Assembly (NCBI GenBank): GCA_944474755.1
Contig: OX104116.1
Span: forward strand, 8,497,547 to 8,561,546
Length of the DNA stretch: 64,000 bases
Direction: 5' to 3'
DNA from: Limnoperna fortunei
Taxonomy: Eukaryota > Mollusca > Bivalvia > Mytilida > Modiolidae
Shown here one piece after another: positions 42,654-55,700 of the stretch. The position numbers and the translations under genes were made by a program. Under the pieces are notes generated by a model, which was given only the letters and a program-made list of their open reading frames with translations, had not been told where the DNA came from and did not search any database. Position 1 is the first letter of the stretch. Each line of letters opens with the position of its first letter.

Positions 42654-42790
42654 CTGTTTGTTTGTTTGAATGTTGTTTAAAGCCTCTTTCATCAATTTTT
42701 CAGCTATATCATGGCGTCCAGTTTTTATTGGGGGTAGTAGCCAGAGTACTTGGAGAAATCCCCAACCTTCGGTAGGAAACATGGCACGAC
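42654..42790 (-). mobile_element. SINE tail fragment
   Basis: The GTTTGTTTGAATGTTGTTT end, TTTTTCAGCTATATCATGG and GTCCAGTTTTTATTGGGGG match the SINE tail in reverse orientation. Confidence 0.75.
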
Positions 42791-44100
42791 AATACGACAA
42801 ATACAATTAGATTTAATACAACGTTAACAATCCCATTTTTGTCATTTCAGTATAAGCATAAGCATAAACATTAGTTTTATATAAAGTCGGAGTTTACAAC
42901 AAACATAAGCGCTCGCCGACTATTAACAAGTATAATACATATTCATGCAGACAGCCAAACAAGCAATCAACAAAATGACATGACACATATACTAGTATAC
43001 TAAAACATAATAACATTAAACACGGTTATATATTCTAAAATGCAAAATTAAAATACATGTACTAAAACATTTATTATCAAATACTTAAGGGCAGTAAAAC
43101 ATCTTGGCTGACGTTAGATATGAATCAATTGAGCATTTAAAAGTACATAGTTTGTAGCATGAGTAAAGACATTTGATATAGGATAAAACTCATTCAAACA
43201 ACAATAAATATTGGATTTAGATATAATAAGCATAAAAGCTTGAAGAAGCACACACAATAGTCAAACAAACACCAGTAAACGCATTATTAAAGTTTAAAGC
43301 AGCTTATACTAAAACTACCAGCATAAATAAAAGGTTACTAAAAGTATGTAAAAGCTAAAAGCTGGATTGTGATTTGTGATTTCGGTCTTATAGCGAGCAC
43401 TGCTCTCAGCGGGCACAGCGCTTAGCCAACAGCAAGCATGCATGATCAAAATCACGTAATCAAAATCTGCCTATTGCTGATATTAATTTGTTTTTCGTCC
43501 GGAAGTTGATATCGTCAAAAAGTATCACAAAGTGAAACAATGTTCTATTTAATAAAAACCAATAAAAATATCACACCTTTCTTGCAATCTTTAATCTTTA
43601 AAGCCTTCTATTTTAAAACGGACAATCATGTAAAATTGATGTGATGTCTCCATTACACAGGAAGACGTCATGTGACTATTGGAATTTAGAGGCACTGTAA
43701 AGGGAAATAACGTCAATTATAAAATGCATATAATAAATTATTGATTTAAAGTCATATTGCAATGAAAATAATAAAAGGTTAACAAAAATTTACTTGCAAG
43801 CTGTTTGTGTCCTTGATTATACTTAAAAACAGATAAATCATGTAGCGTGATAATAAAGACTCACGTCCCAACGATAAACGTATGGAATTTTCTTACATTA
43901 TAATGCATGAAGATGTCTTACTGTACAATTTGTATAAGATATCGATTGCATAAAAACGTGTCGAAAATTTTTATCATAATTTAAGGAGATTTCTCATTCA
44001 TTATATTATATTCTTCATGCATATTTTACTACAAGTTTGGTAAGATTATGAATTATTTAATTTTATAAAAGAGTGGCTAACAAATAAACCAGTTTAGTAC
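42791..44100. other. AT-rich spacer
   Basis: No gene or structured repeat could be supported. Confidence 0.5.
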
Positions 44101-44129
44101 ATAAAGGTAGCGAAAAACTCAATGTTTCA

Positions 44130-44935
44130 CTTTTTCATGTCTCCCAAACGAAGTTTTGGGAGACATATTGCTTTTGTCCGGTTTCTTATTATTATTCTTC
44201 TTTTTTCTTTCTCTTTCTTTTTTCTTTCCGTTCAATCTTGTCCGCACACTTTCTCGGAGATGCAATGTCCAATCAAGATGAAACTTTGGGAACATGTTAA
44301 GGGTGACCTGAAGTTGTGCAATCCACTTTTGAAATTTTAAAAATGGCCGCTGTTAAAAAAATGGCGGCCGTTGTCAGGTCTCAGTAATGGCCAGAGCAAT
44401 TTCAATGAAATTTGGTATACTGATACAGCTAAACTTATCTTTGCTAAAAAATTGGACGCGAACAATATTTCAAAATTGCAGCCTTCCGAACACCACCCTC
44501 CTAAAAATGGAAAAATTTAAACATCATACGATTTCGACGAAATTTGGTACACAGGTAGATTATGGTACCCCGAGTGTGCCACTGCTTTAGAATTTTTTGT
44601 CCGACTTCCTGTTTAAAATGGCAGCCGTTTTAAAGTTTTTAAAAAATGACGACTGTTGTCAGATCTCAGTAATGGCCAGAGCAATTTCAATGAAAATTGG
44701 AATACTGATACAGCTAACTATCCTGAACATTTTTGCCGAAAAAAATTGAATTCGAACAACACTATTTTGTGATGGCAGCCGTTTCACCACACTCCCCCAA
44801 ACATCAATTTAGTCCGATTGCAACAAAATTTGATATGTAGGTATATTTTAATGCACAAACTAAGAATATCATGAATATAGTGGAAATGGGGTTCGTTTTG
44901 GAGACATACTGTGTTGGCATCCCAACACAATTTGC
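44130..44935. mobile_element. unclassified repeat element with a GTCTCCCAAA palindrome
   Basis: A 10-bp stem hairpin (GTCTCCCAAA, loop CGAAGT) lies at 44139-44164. An internal direct repeat with AATGGCCAGAGCAATTTCAA occurs at about 44387 and 44671. Near the right end GGAGACATACTGTGTTGGC echoes the left end. It resembles a non-autonomous element; its open frames are not convincing genes. Confidence 0.5.
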
Positions 44936-46120
44936 ACAAGTTGACTTCTATATTTATCGCGCAATCGATGGTTTAAAACCGGACCCGTGTCACACAAATT
45001 GAATACCAGCTCTTGGATTCCTAAATTATTATCGCACATACAGCATTTGATATTTAAAATTTAATATATTTATGTCCTTAGCTGTTTTTAAGGTTGCTAC
45101 GATGACTTAATAACTATGGTATTTCAAAACAGAAAATATAAAAAGTCCACCAAGAGTTACTGGCAGTAGATATACATTTGTCTGAATATCTTCTTAAGTC
45201 GCAAAGATATTAAGCCAAATAAGCAAATTTTATTTAGCCATACCACTTTTAACTAATTTAGTTTGTCTAATTACTCTAAATGTACAAAATCATGATCATC
45301 ATCATTAATTCTACTTGCTATTTAGGTCATCTGACAGAAAACTTAAACTTTAACACTTACAAATATCCCCAAATGTACGAAAATAAAAAAGTTTACCTGT
45401 AACTGGAACTGATACATAAAAACAAACAAATCCTTACAACATGTGATTTCTCCATAGAACACATTCAAGTCACATAAATTATTTATCAGATTATGAACTA
45501 CATTACTGATATAATTCTAACACTTCCTCAAATGCAAACTGTATGTCAACGTCACTATTAGGTCATGACCATTAATATCATGGGTCGTTTGAAAAGTGTG
45601 TTACAAGTAGGGGTAATGGGGATTTAAACAGTTACACTGACCAAAAGGCGATAACTGTTAACAAAATGAGGGTAATGTCTTGTCAGAAAAGACAAGGGAG
45701 GGGACAGTCTGTCCAAAAATGTTTTCGCTTCTGTATGACCTACAGGCATATGCATCAAAATTATTGAATAAATTAACAGATAAATTGATAAATAGTTGAT
45801 ATCTATTTCACTTAGTTACGCTAAGTTGTTGGTGACTCTACTAACTACATATATATATGCATTATAGTGGAAAAGTGTGCTCGCAAAATTAATAAACAAC
45901 GTAAAACAAGGAATTGTATGCAAAAACATAAATAAAGGACTATATCGTCTGTCCTCGCATTTTGGCAATGCCTTGTAATGGTCAATGAATGAGACGATAT
46001 AAATATCTGGTAATTGCCATGACAGAACTTTCGTCGTCCTCAAAGCCTCTTAATCAAATAATAAATATAGTGAAGACCAAATCTGTCAACGTTTAAATTT
46101 TCTGATTGACAGCACATTTG
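44936..46120. other. AT-rich spacer
   Basis: No exon or repeat could be supported, apart from short AT-rich simple sequence. Confidence 0.5.
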
Positions 46121-46127
46121 TCATGTT

Positions 46128-46565
46128 TGGATGTTTTTCAACAGACTGTTGGTGTTCCAATTGGTATTAATTGTGCTTCTTTCCTCGCCGCCCTGATTTT
46201 GTACGCTTATGAATTCCTAGATAGCCTGCTGAAGAATAAAGAAAATACACTGGCTCAGATCTAAAATTTCACATTCCGCTATATTGATGACTTTTTGTCC
46301 CTCAACAATGCCTAATTTGTTGACTATTTCCATTCAATCTACCATAGCCAGCTTGAAATTACAAACACCTGCAATACACTTATGTCGGTTTCTTACGTAG
46401 ACCTGGGAAAACTAGACTCCACGACTTCAACTTTCCAATTGTCAGCTTCCCGTTCATCGATAGCAGCATTCCAGCAGCTTCAGCGTATGGTGTATTCATT
46501 TCACGTTATATGTTATGGGACATCAATCTTTCAAATTCGCTGGAAGATTTTCTCTGAGTAATAGG
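46128..46565 (+). pseudogene. Penelope-like reverse transcriptase relic
   Basis: One frame shows QQTVGVPIGINCASFLAAL, then after an in-frame stop NFTFRYIDDFLSLNNA (the YIDD catalytic box), then QLEITNTCNT. After a frameshift, LHDFNFPIVSFPF and IPAASAYGVFISRY follow. This order fits Penelope-like element polymerases. At least two stops and one frameshift make it dead. The dispersed repeat follows about 25 bp downstream. Confidence 0.7.
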
Positions 46566-46587
46566 TCTTTCTCACTCATGGATTGTA

Positions 46588-46815
46588 CTGTTTCCTAGAC
46601 ATGACAAGAGTAAGTCGACGAACGTCTAATTAGATACAGGCACTGTTTACTCGTCCGGAGAACCTGAGTGCGACTATGGTTTTTGGAGAGTTCAGGTTAC
46701 TCACTTTCTGTTTTTTGTGTTTTTGATCTTGTTGTAAATGTTTGTCTATATCCGGATTTGTTATTGTCCCTTGACCTTCCATTCTTGTTATTCGGTCGGT
46801 TTCCTTGGTATTTTC
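46588..46815. repeat. dispersed repeat, copy 3 (probable Penelope 3' region)
   Basis: A more diverged copy of 524-770, with TTTACTCGTCCGGAGAACCT and TTATTCGGTCGGTTTCC. It lies directly downstream of the polymerase relic in the same orientation. Confidence 0.7.
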
Positions 46816-49479
46816 CTTCAATGTTACACATAACGCCAGCAGTAATCTTTTAGCAATTCGTTCACCTTTAAATTGAGGATGAAGCCTGAGAAACCGTTGG
46901 AAGGGCGCCTCTCTCATACAACATTTCGACAAGATAAGAGGGATGAAGTCAAGTACAACCTTCTAGCTATTTCAGTCATAATTATTAGGTCCAATAACTC
47001 TCTTGTAACTATAAAGAGAAAGTTTAATTAGTTTTTTCAGTGTATTTGTCCATTTCTTCACGGCACTACGACTCTTTAATAAAATAAGACCAATGAATTT
47101 CGTATTCACATCATACGTCCTCATGAATTTTAATTTCAATTAAAACTTTAAAAAGCAAGAGACCTGTGAATCGGTATACACTTTGAATTTTTTTAATATA
47201 CGGAAAAGTAGTTTTTGTAGTAATATTTATGCATAAAATTGGTTCTTTATTCAAGTAATTGAAAATGTGTCATTTGCGTGTTACTACCCGGGGTGAAAAG
47301 GAAAACTTGATAAAAGAGACGTTACTGTTAATTTGTTAATTGCAATGACCTCTGGTAATAGATGATAACCTGTTCCTTTGAAGTGATTATATTTAGGAAA
47401 TAATTCATGGCTGTCCAAATTTTAAGGATTATTTAAAAATTGGTAGGCATATAATAATATAATGCCTACACTAAGAGCGTAAGCGAGTAGTAAAATATCT
47501 ATTTTTTTAATATTTAATATTAAATTTATTTAATATTTAATATTAAATAATCCATTAAATTGAGGCAGCCATGAATTATTTCGATTCTGATATGAAAATA
47601 GAAATTTCATAGAGATAGAAATAGTTACTTTTTTCGGCTTTTTGTAAAGGTTTTTGTGGCTGTTCAAAGTTCCCTTTATCAACATTTTCTCGTGCAATAT
47701 AGGTAGAAAAAGGAAGAAATATCAATAAAAACAAAGTAACATATTTATGCACAATATACTTTGACAATCAGCAGAAAGATATAATTTAACAATCAGCAGA
47801 AAGAACCACACAAATTTAATGCTACTATGTATCCACCACGTTGTCTGTGACTATGTATTGCGGCTTTTGCCTGAAAAATGAAAACTGCTTGTCGCATTTG
47901 CAAGATCTTATGGCCCATAATGTAGCTAATTAAAAAAAATTCAACAGTTTATCAGCATTTTGTAATTCGGTTGTGTTTTCAATTGATACAATAAAACGAC
48001 GTTTACGGTGGAGGCGAGAAAAGTCTCGCGGTTGTTCTTACCACTGAAAGTCACGAAAGTAGTTGTAAAGTACGCAAGGTCCCTTGAAAACACCACGTAT
48101 TTATCTTGGAAACATTTTTTCTTTTTTTTAAATGCAAAGTTACAATATGAACTGCATGAAACAAAAACTTTTAAGATAGTCAAAAGATATCCGAAAGTGC
48201 CAATTTTGAATACATTTGGTTGTCTTTTGAACACGTTTGTAAAACATACAAAAGAACTAAAAGATCACCTTTCTGTATCTTTTAGACTTCAAACGTCAGT
48301 CGAAATGGCCCACTTTTGATTCGACAATATGTTGCAAAGTTTACCTTTCCTAAATCTAAAATATGTTCAAAAGATGAACAACAAAATATGACCTTTTTCT
48401 AAAAATAGAATGTTGTAGACAAAAGATAATAAAAAGATCATATATTCACAAAAAGGGGTGATGAAAGGAAAGCAACAGAGGCTATTTTCAAACCGAAAAG
48501 ACCAAGGTCATATGGTATTTTGACCAAATTAAAAATCCAAAAGGTTTCCTTTTGTATTGATTAAATTACAAAAAGTGCACGAAAGGTTACTTATTATAAT
48601 CTAAAATATGGTCAAAAGGATCTGAAAGTACATATTTTGCATGGATAACATTACAAAATGGAAATTTAGGTTAGGGGAAAGATGATATGATGAAACAAAG
48701 CTGCACAGCTCGGCTCACGTGGATTTGGTTTTTTCAACCTATCCACAGTCAGCATTCCACAAATGTCCACCTTGACCTCGCATTTTGTAAAAAAGTGAGC
48801 ATCATTGCTCACTTACATTTATCAACATTAACAGTCCTGTGATAAAAAACAACATGTCTAGTCCAATGAAAAAGTTGGGCAAGTTTTAACCTAGAAATAT
48901 TGCTAACACTGTGCTCACTTAAGCTCCAATATTGGACCTGAATTTGTATTAATAGGATGATCACTAACTTTAACAATGGTTAAGGAATTCAAGATGACAC
49001 ACACTGTAGAAAGTAGAGTTAAAGTGTACAGACGAAATCAATTGCTTATTATCACTGATCAGACAGGCTTGTCTAATGGTAATTAATCCCAAAGTTGTTA
49101 CAATTTTCTCATTGTCAAGTGGATAAATATTAAAAAAAGAGAATTAAACAATTGAACGATTTATTGAATAAATGCTCATTATGTCAATCATGTACATTTT
49201 GTACAATCTGTTTTACGATCCAAGACAAGTTCATTTCTAGTGGCTCATTTTCTGTCCTTTCTGTTTTTGGTTGAACAAATGTCAATAAATTGACAGTCTA
49301 ATTTTATCTTTCTTTGTGTGTGTTACAGATCTAGAAATAATTAAAATGATAAGTGGTACATTATGTAATAATAATAAATGTTGACATATCTGGTTCGATA
49401 ATAACTTTTGTCAGTAATAGCTAGTTATTAGCTATAATAGTTTATTTAAGTATCTCTACGATATATATGGAGTGCATTA
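46816..49479. other. AT-rich spacer
   Basis: An AATATTTAATATTAAAT palindromic stretch lies near 47513-47550. The open frames at 47941-48319 overlap on opposite strands and lack splice context or domains. Nothing else is supported; the 3' UTR of the minus-strand LINE may reach into the right end. Confidence 0.4.
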
Positions 49480-50243
49480 CACCTAATGACGAAGTGACAA
49501 GTATCTTCTGCTTCATTTTGACATAGTGGACAAATAGGATTGTCGTCATGATGATTAATTTGCTGACATTACATTTGAGTACATAGTTCCCGGTTAATAA
49601 GCATACTTTAATCCCTCCCCTACGTACATCTTAAATGTGGTCACTTACTGAATTCCAAATTTTGTGTATTTTTCCAATTGATAGATCTGCTGTGTCACAG
49701 AATTCTAGCGTTGACCTTTGACTGCAGTCATTAATAAGATTATCATTCCAGTGTTTATCAACTGCAATTTTCTTTATCGTTCCAGTGTTTATCAACTGCA
49801 ATTTTCACTTCCTTCTTCCATGTTAACTTGCTTGGTATAGTTTGTAATAAGGTTTTTATAGTAGGTAGACCTTATAGCTCTAATACATTTATGATATTTG
49901 TAAACCAGCTATTTGAATCAGAAGGTTTTACATTGATCTGTCTTATCATGATATTCCTAATAGTCGGATTGTCATTTCTAATAATATCGTTAGCCAGATT
50001 TAATTGTCTTATATGTAATTCAGCAGTAATTGGTCGAACACCAAGAAGTAAATAGGTGATTCCTCTCACAGAGCGGGACGGAAGACATTGAATTTTTCTC
50101 AAATGGCTAAGAGGGAATTTTTCCAAGAGATCAAAATGAGTTTGCTTTAATTTAAAACTTTATAAACCATTAAGCAGGCGTGGAAGTATATATGTATTGA
50201 ACAATCTGACAAAAGCGGTAGGTAGTAAGCCATTAGTTCCATA

Positions 50244-50708
50244 TCAACCAGTTCCTGTTAGACCGTAGAGTGTTTTCCTTGCACAAGAAATCCTATCTTC
50301 TACGTTGGATGTAATTTCACGTTTGGTATTTCGTAATATGCCTATATGTTTTGCGGTATGTGATATGGAGACTTCCTTGTGCCCAATTTTCCAGTCTGAA
50401 GAAATACTAGATGAAGACTTATTTGGTACCCTCATCATAAGAACACTTTTCTCTGGATGTATAATATAACCTTCTCTGTTAGCAAAATAGTTTGTGACAT
50501 CCAACATTAATTGGAGGTCAGAAGCTGAGTTGGCCAGAAGAGCTAAGTCATCTGCGACAGTTAAGATGTTAAGATCGTTAATATAACATTGGTAGAGGTT
50601 GGTGGACAGAATACCGCCCTGGAAAACGCCTTGTTGTACAGGAAATGATTCACTAAGATGACTACACCATTTGATTTTTGATGTCAGGTTACAATACCAC
50701 GCATCCAA
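50244..50708 (-). pseudogene. LINE reverse transcriptase, C-terminal fragment
   Basis: It shows FPVQQGVFQGGILSTNLYQC (motif B; normally GVRQG) and TVADDLALLANSA (motif C, with Val in place of the usual aromatic before ADD), then HPEKSVLM and KHIGIL. It is separated from the upstream polymerase fragment by a frameshift. Confidence 0.7.
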
Positions 50709-50736
50709 TATTTTCCAGAGGTTCCCATTGATTCAA

Positions 50737-51348
50737 TTAAAATAGAGCTTGCATTTCGGAGACTGATGATCTACAACATCGAACGCTTTCTGTGAGTCCA
50801 AAAAGGCTATGTATAGTGGTAATTTTCTCGTTTGCTTCAACTATAGATTCATTGACAATCATAGTCGCCAGTATAATGGACGTTCCTTTGGTGAACCCAA
50901 ATTGTAAATGAGATTGTTGATATCGAAGTAAATGTTCAATTCTTTTCAATAGGACATGTTCTAATATTTTTTCCAAGTGTACTGGAGACTGTGATGCCTC
51001 GATAGTTACTAAAGTCTGTTCGATCTCGTCCTTTTTATGTACTGGTGTTATTATTCCTGATAGGAATTGGGGTGGTGTATGGCTGTGTCTTAGTATTTCA
51101 TTGAAAAGAGTTTTAATTGCCGGGATAATGGTCATATCTGCTAATTTAAAATGTTCAGCACTTATGCCGTATTCATCAGCTGTTTTATTATTATTCAATT
51201 TAGATATTGATATGGTGACTTCATCTTCTGATATAGGTACATTATCACTTTCCTTATCGTTTATAATGTTATGAATCATATCAAGATTTTGCAGATTGTT
51301 TTGTTGATATGCTATGTCAAATTGTTCTGATTGTTTAGGAACTGCCAA
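50737..51348 (-). pseudogene. LINE reverse transcriptase, N-terminal fragment
   Basis: KLNNNKTADEYGISAEHFKL, PPQFLSGIITPVHKK and LQFGFTKGTS match polymerase blocks 0-4. Motif A (SQKAFDVVDH) is present just downstream in another frame, so a frameshift separates them. Confidence 0.7.
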
Positions 51349-51398
51349 GTCTTTATAAAATTTAGAAAAGAGTTTGCATTGTTCTTCTAGGTTAAGGA

Positions 51399-51677
51399 TT
51401 ATTTGTCCTTCAGTCCTTCATTTCGAAATCCTCGAGGTTTGTTGACCGTGTTGGATAACCCTCTACGAATAGGTTTGTAAAAAATGGTCGAGCTTTCAGC
51501 TTCTAATATATGACTATAGAATTGTTTACGTTCGCAGGCAAGATCTTGTCGCTGTTGTGACCTCAACCGTCTTTTAATTGAAAGTATCTCATTTACTATT
51601 TCATGATTAGATGTAGGTTTACCAAGGTCTAGCCACTGTTTGTGTAAGTCTTTTCCCTGCTGGAGAAGTTCACGCAC
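51399..51677 (-). pseudogene. LINE endonuclease-polymerase linker fragment
   Basis: A 92-codon basic, Gln-rich frame lies between the endonuclease and polymerase fragments in the same orientation. It has no catalytic motif and is assigned by position. Confidence 0.5.
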
Positions 51678-51783
51678 TGCAGGACTAGCTTTCCATTTTG
51701 GTCCTTTGAGTCTTATTTGTTTTGACGGTATCGCACTTTTTGCTGCAGTATATTTATTAATATGTAGTTGATCAATGAAGGTT

Positions 51784-52311
51784 TTAATTTGATTTGAGCG
51801 TTCTATTATTAGATACTTTGCATGTTGTAAAAATCGAGATTTCTTGTAGAAAATTATCCGAGTTAGTCAGAATATAGTCTATTTGTGACAAACCGATACC
51901 ATGTTCGTATGTTGGAGTGTTTCCCATTGTTGAAGGTGTACAAAAATTTTGCTCTCTGACAAATTCTCTAAAGCGTCTATGAGAGTCGTTTTTACGTGAC
52001 GTATTGAGAGTAGCATTCATGTCTCCTGCTTTAACAATTTGGTGAGTGTCTTGATATTTTTGGACTATAATTTCAAGCAGATCTAGACATTCTTGATATT
52101 TTTCAGAAGTGTCTTTATAACCAAATGTTGGCATGTAACAATTGATGAGACAAATACAGCGAGGCATACATTCTATTTCTACTGCAATGATTCGTTCGCT
52201 ACCATCTTCACATGGTTTTACATAGTTATCTAGCTCTTTTTTCCAAGCAATCATGACTCCCCCGTTACCTCTAGGTACAATCACTTGATCTAATAGTATA
52301 GTTAAAATCAT
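51784..52311 (-). pseudogene. LINE apurinic-type endonuclease fragment
   Basis: RGNGGVMIAWKKEL, CLINCYMPTFG, VKAGDMNATL and GLSQIDYILT follow the middle and end of the endonuclease fold. The N-terminal blocks (LN...G and LQET) are missing or out of frame upstream, and the SDH ending is degraded. Confidence 0.7.
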
Positions 52312-52800
52312 TTAAAAAAAATTTGGTTGAGTATGTCGTATCATGGCAGCTTAAGGATATGGAGGAGGCTGAAAACGTGTGAATGGCATTGGTAGATGTT
52401 GCGTCGGCTGAGCATGCGAGTGGTTGCCGTAGTGTTGAAATTAGGGCTGGTAAACGTAAAGTGGAGTACCATAGCCAGGAATATGCTGTTGACAGTTTCT
52501 AGTTGAACTCAATTGCATGTTGATAAGATTTTGTATATTGTCGACTTTTGTATTCAATGAAGAAAGCGAGTTATCTGTTGTTGCTCAGATAAGAATTGTA
52601 TTTTCTTTTCCAATAGTTCATAGTTTTGTTTAATGATGTTATTATCAATTATTGAGTTGCAATACTCGGACACGTTTTAGACAGATGGTCTGTATTTGGC
52701 GAACTATAATCTAGTTGTTTTCCAGATTTGGATTATGTCAATAGGTTAATAGTTCTCTCTTGATCGGTTATCTTTTGTTCAAGTTGTAGAATTATTGATC

Positions 52801-53526
52801 TTAAGTTATCATTTTCTTGGGAGATTTTTGATCTTTGTGATCGTCTCTTAGGTTTCCCTGGCGAAGTGGAAGAGATGAAATTGTTAACTGCCATTGTTGT
52901 AGTGGTTTAGCTGCTAGTTCTAGCATGTACTTGTAGAGGAACATTTGGAGGGAAGCAGCAATTGATGAAGAACAGACAATAATAGGTAACGTGATATGTT
53001 TAAGATTTGGAGCTATGCTGGAGATGTCATTTACACAGATAGCCTGACTAGAATTACAGGGAAGTAGATTTGTGTAATGAATGTCGACTATACTAGATGA
53101 AACAGATGTTGGTAGGGTTGACGCTGGTGTACTACGGTCTGATGTACATGAAGCACTCGAGTCTATTACAGGTTTATATATGTGAGGTGCTATACTAGAA
53201 AAGGATGGAATATAATCATTAAAGGCTTCTTTTGATGTTGAAGCCGACTGAATCTTAGAATATGAGGATATGAGGTAAAGAGTATCATCACAACAAAGTC
53301 TACATATGAATGGGGCAGTTTTAGGAATTTTATTTGCCTTCTCTATTGTAAGACCCACACATTCTAGGTGTGCGCACTCTTCACATTGATCACAGCATAT
53401 AATATGCCCATCAGACGGTTTTTCACAGACTTGACACGATCCAATTGATTCTCTATTCTCATCTGACTCTATGTCGTCATTATATTCTATAGCTTTACTT
53501 TGTTGAACTTGGACTACTTGGGCCAC
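52801..53526 (-). pseudogene. LINE ORF1 protein with PHD finger
   Basis: The 241-residue frame has a PHD-like zinc cluster near residues 33-80 (CQVCEKPSDGHIICCDQC, CAHLECVGL and CRLCCDD). A Ser/Thr-rich linker follows. It overlaps the preceding frame by 13 nt. PHD fingers bind histone tails in other proteins; that role here is inference. Confidence 0.65.
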
Positions 53527-53855
53527 TTGTCTGTTAGGAGTTTTATTTGTGTATGATATTCCATCGAGTTTGAGATGGCTAGTTTCATATATGTATTTAT
53601 GACATCAATATCGGCTAGATGTTGTTTTAGAATTGGATGAAAGAAGTAATCTATGAAGGTTTTTGTACTAGGTCCATTGCATAGGATTGATGACTGAGAG
53701 TTGTAGAGACTGATGACAAAATTAGGTTTCCTGTTTGGTAAATATCGTCCTTTATTTATTAGGTGTACCTTCAGGACTTGATATACAATGTTGGTTTTCT
53801 CGTCTACACGATTGTCAACATAATAGTTAAGTAGCAGATTTTCATCTGTAGACAT
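53514..53855 (-). pseudogene. LINE ORF1 N-terminal frame
   Basis: The 113-residue frame (MSTDENLLLNYYVDNRVDE) is in the same orientation and overlaps the PHD frame, so it is probably the first part of the same protein separated by a frameshift. No domain was recognised. Confidence 0.45.
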
Positions 53856-53870
53856 GGAATCTAGATTTGA

Positions 53871-55700
53871 AAAACGTTTGGCTTTGAATAGCTCATATGA
53901 AGCTGCATTAAATTCAGCTCTAAAGTTATTTCATGCTTTTATTGAAAAAGAGACATAGTCTTTACCACACGCTTTGCTCTTGTTGTTGAAGGCTTTCAAT
54001 GAGTCAAGAGTATATGGTTTTTGGGTAGTGGTAGATTCTAAGTGAGGATCTTTAGGCTTTACTCTATTTGTTTAACTTAATGGTTGTAGTTTTATGATTG
54101 TTTGTATTATTTATCTTGAGATAGTTTGATGTGAACAGAGGAATGTCAAAGTACTACTTTCTACAATTTTCAAAATGGCTGACCGGGTACGCGATGGCAA
54201 ATTTTCTAAAATGTGGTAAAAGTGACAAATAATTATTTACATAAGAATAAAAGTTCAGGTAATAATAAAATAGGAGTAAATATATACTAATTAAAATATG
54301 TGGGTGTTGTGACTAAAACATAAAATATGTGGGTGTTGTGACTAAAACATAAAAGGGATAAAAGTTAAAAATCTGCACACGTCACTTCGATGAACATCAC
54401 ACAATCGTGGTCGCCATTTGATTTCTCAATGTTGTTAATGACACACGCGGAAACAAAGACGAAGCCATGTACACTGTGGCATCGCATGACGATCTGCTAA
54501 ATTGAACCACAAATTATTTTAAGTAAGTAGAATCCGTAGTATCTTAATTAATATAATTTTATGTTTTATAGATATGAAATTTAGTTTTGATAAGTGTACA
54601 GTGTAAAAATTACATACTTTTTCATTATATTATAAATTATAATAAATAAAATTATATTTATAGATGTTACCACAAGTTTTTCCTGCTGGTGCACACTGTA
54701 AACACTGTGCATTTTAAATAAAATAAAGAAGTGCATTTAAATTGCTGTATAAAAAGATGCAAGTCAACATCTTTTCAAGGTACATTGTAAATACCTAATA
54801 ACTAGCCGACTTTGTTACATTCTCTATGTTTCATTTGTTTATTTGACACATGTAATTACTAGTCTAATATACTCTCAGAACTCACGAAATGTTAAGTATT
54901 GCATAAATATATACTAATAGTTGGCTTTTTATGGTTAAAAAAGTACATTTAATTTTTGCTAACATTTTGAAAATGGAGTTTGACCCATTTTATTTTCCAT
55001 ATAGCACAAATTTGAAGTCGCATATAAATACCCCTTTTAAGATAGGGGGGTGAGTGGGGGTGTCCAGTCGTTTTGCCTCAGAAAGTGAGTCATTTCACCC
55101 TGATATATCATTAAAGATATAGTAATAAACACCTTTTACAAGTTTTGAAGTTATTTAAAACAATAACAATTTGAAACACTAGGTACAATATAATGTATCT
55201 ACTGAAATACCAAATACCAATGAAGTTGTAGTATTTGCATAAACGTATCATCTTAAAAACACATCGTCAAAGGCTATTATAATGTAAATTATTATATATT
55301 TTACTGTGGGGAAACAACTCTGAGTGAACAGGTATCTGGTTGAAACATAAGTCTGGGATGAACTGACCACATTAGCGTACTAAAATTGTGACACAAAGGT
55401 ACACATCTGCCAAAATGTCATCATTTTATTCATAAAATCATGATAATTTACATTCTTGTGCCTTGATATTCATTGATACTCTGTATACAACAAAATATAA
55501 AGTAATCAAAGAAATGGGTCAACATCTGCAAATTAATTTATTCAAATTAATGACCATATAAATACAATGTAAATGCCTAGTGTTATGATATAATTTTATG
55601 TATCATTCATTGGGACTGTTTCTGATTATGGACAATTATAGTTCTCCAATAAAAACCATGTATTTCCTTGAATACTATTTATATATTGTGTTTCTTGTAG
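53871..55700. other. spacer, possible LINE 5' UTR and AT-rich DNA
   Basis: A 27-bp unit (AAATATGTGGGTGTTGTGAC...) is duplicated at about 54295-54350. A GTAAGT donor at about 54521 follows a short GC-richer stretch and could end a non-coding first exon, without further support. Confidence 0.35.

Larger units (their letters stand above)
49480..53870 (-). mobile_element. decayed LINE with a PHD-finger ORF1
   Basis: Reading the minus strand, the order is two overlapping ORF1 frames (one with a PHD finger), an endonuclease fragment, a linker, a reverse transcriptase split by frameshifts, and a C-terminal zinc motif (NPICPLCQNEAEDTCHF) near 49500-49560. PHD-type fingers in ORF1 occur in CR1- and Nimb-related LINEs; the clade was not assigned. 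Several frameshifts and stops show it is inactive. Confidence 0.75.

Noticed and set aside
47941..48319. Overlapping 97- and 103-codon frames on opposite strands
   Set aside because: No domain, splice sites or repeat homology; mutual overlap suggests chance.
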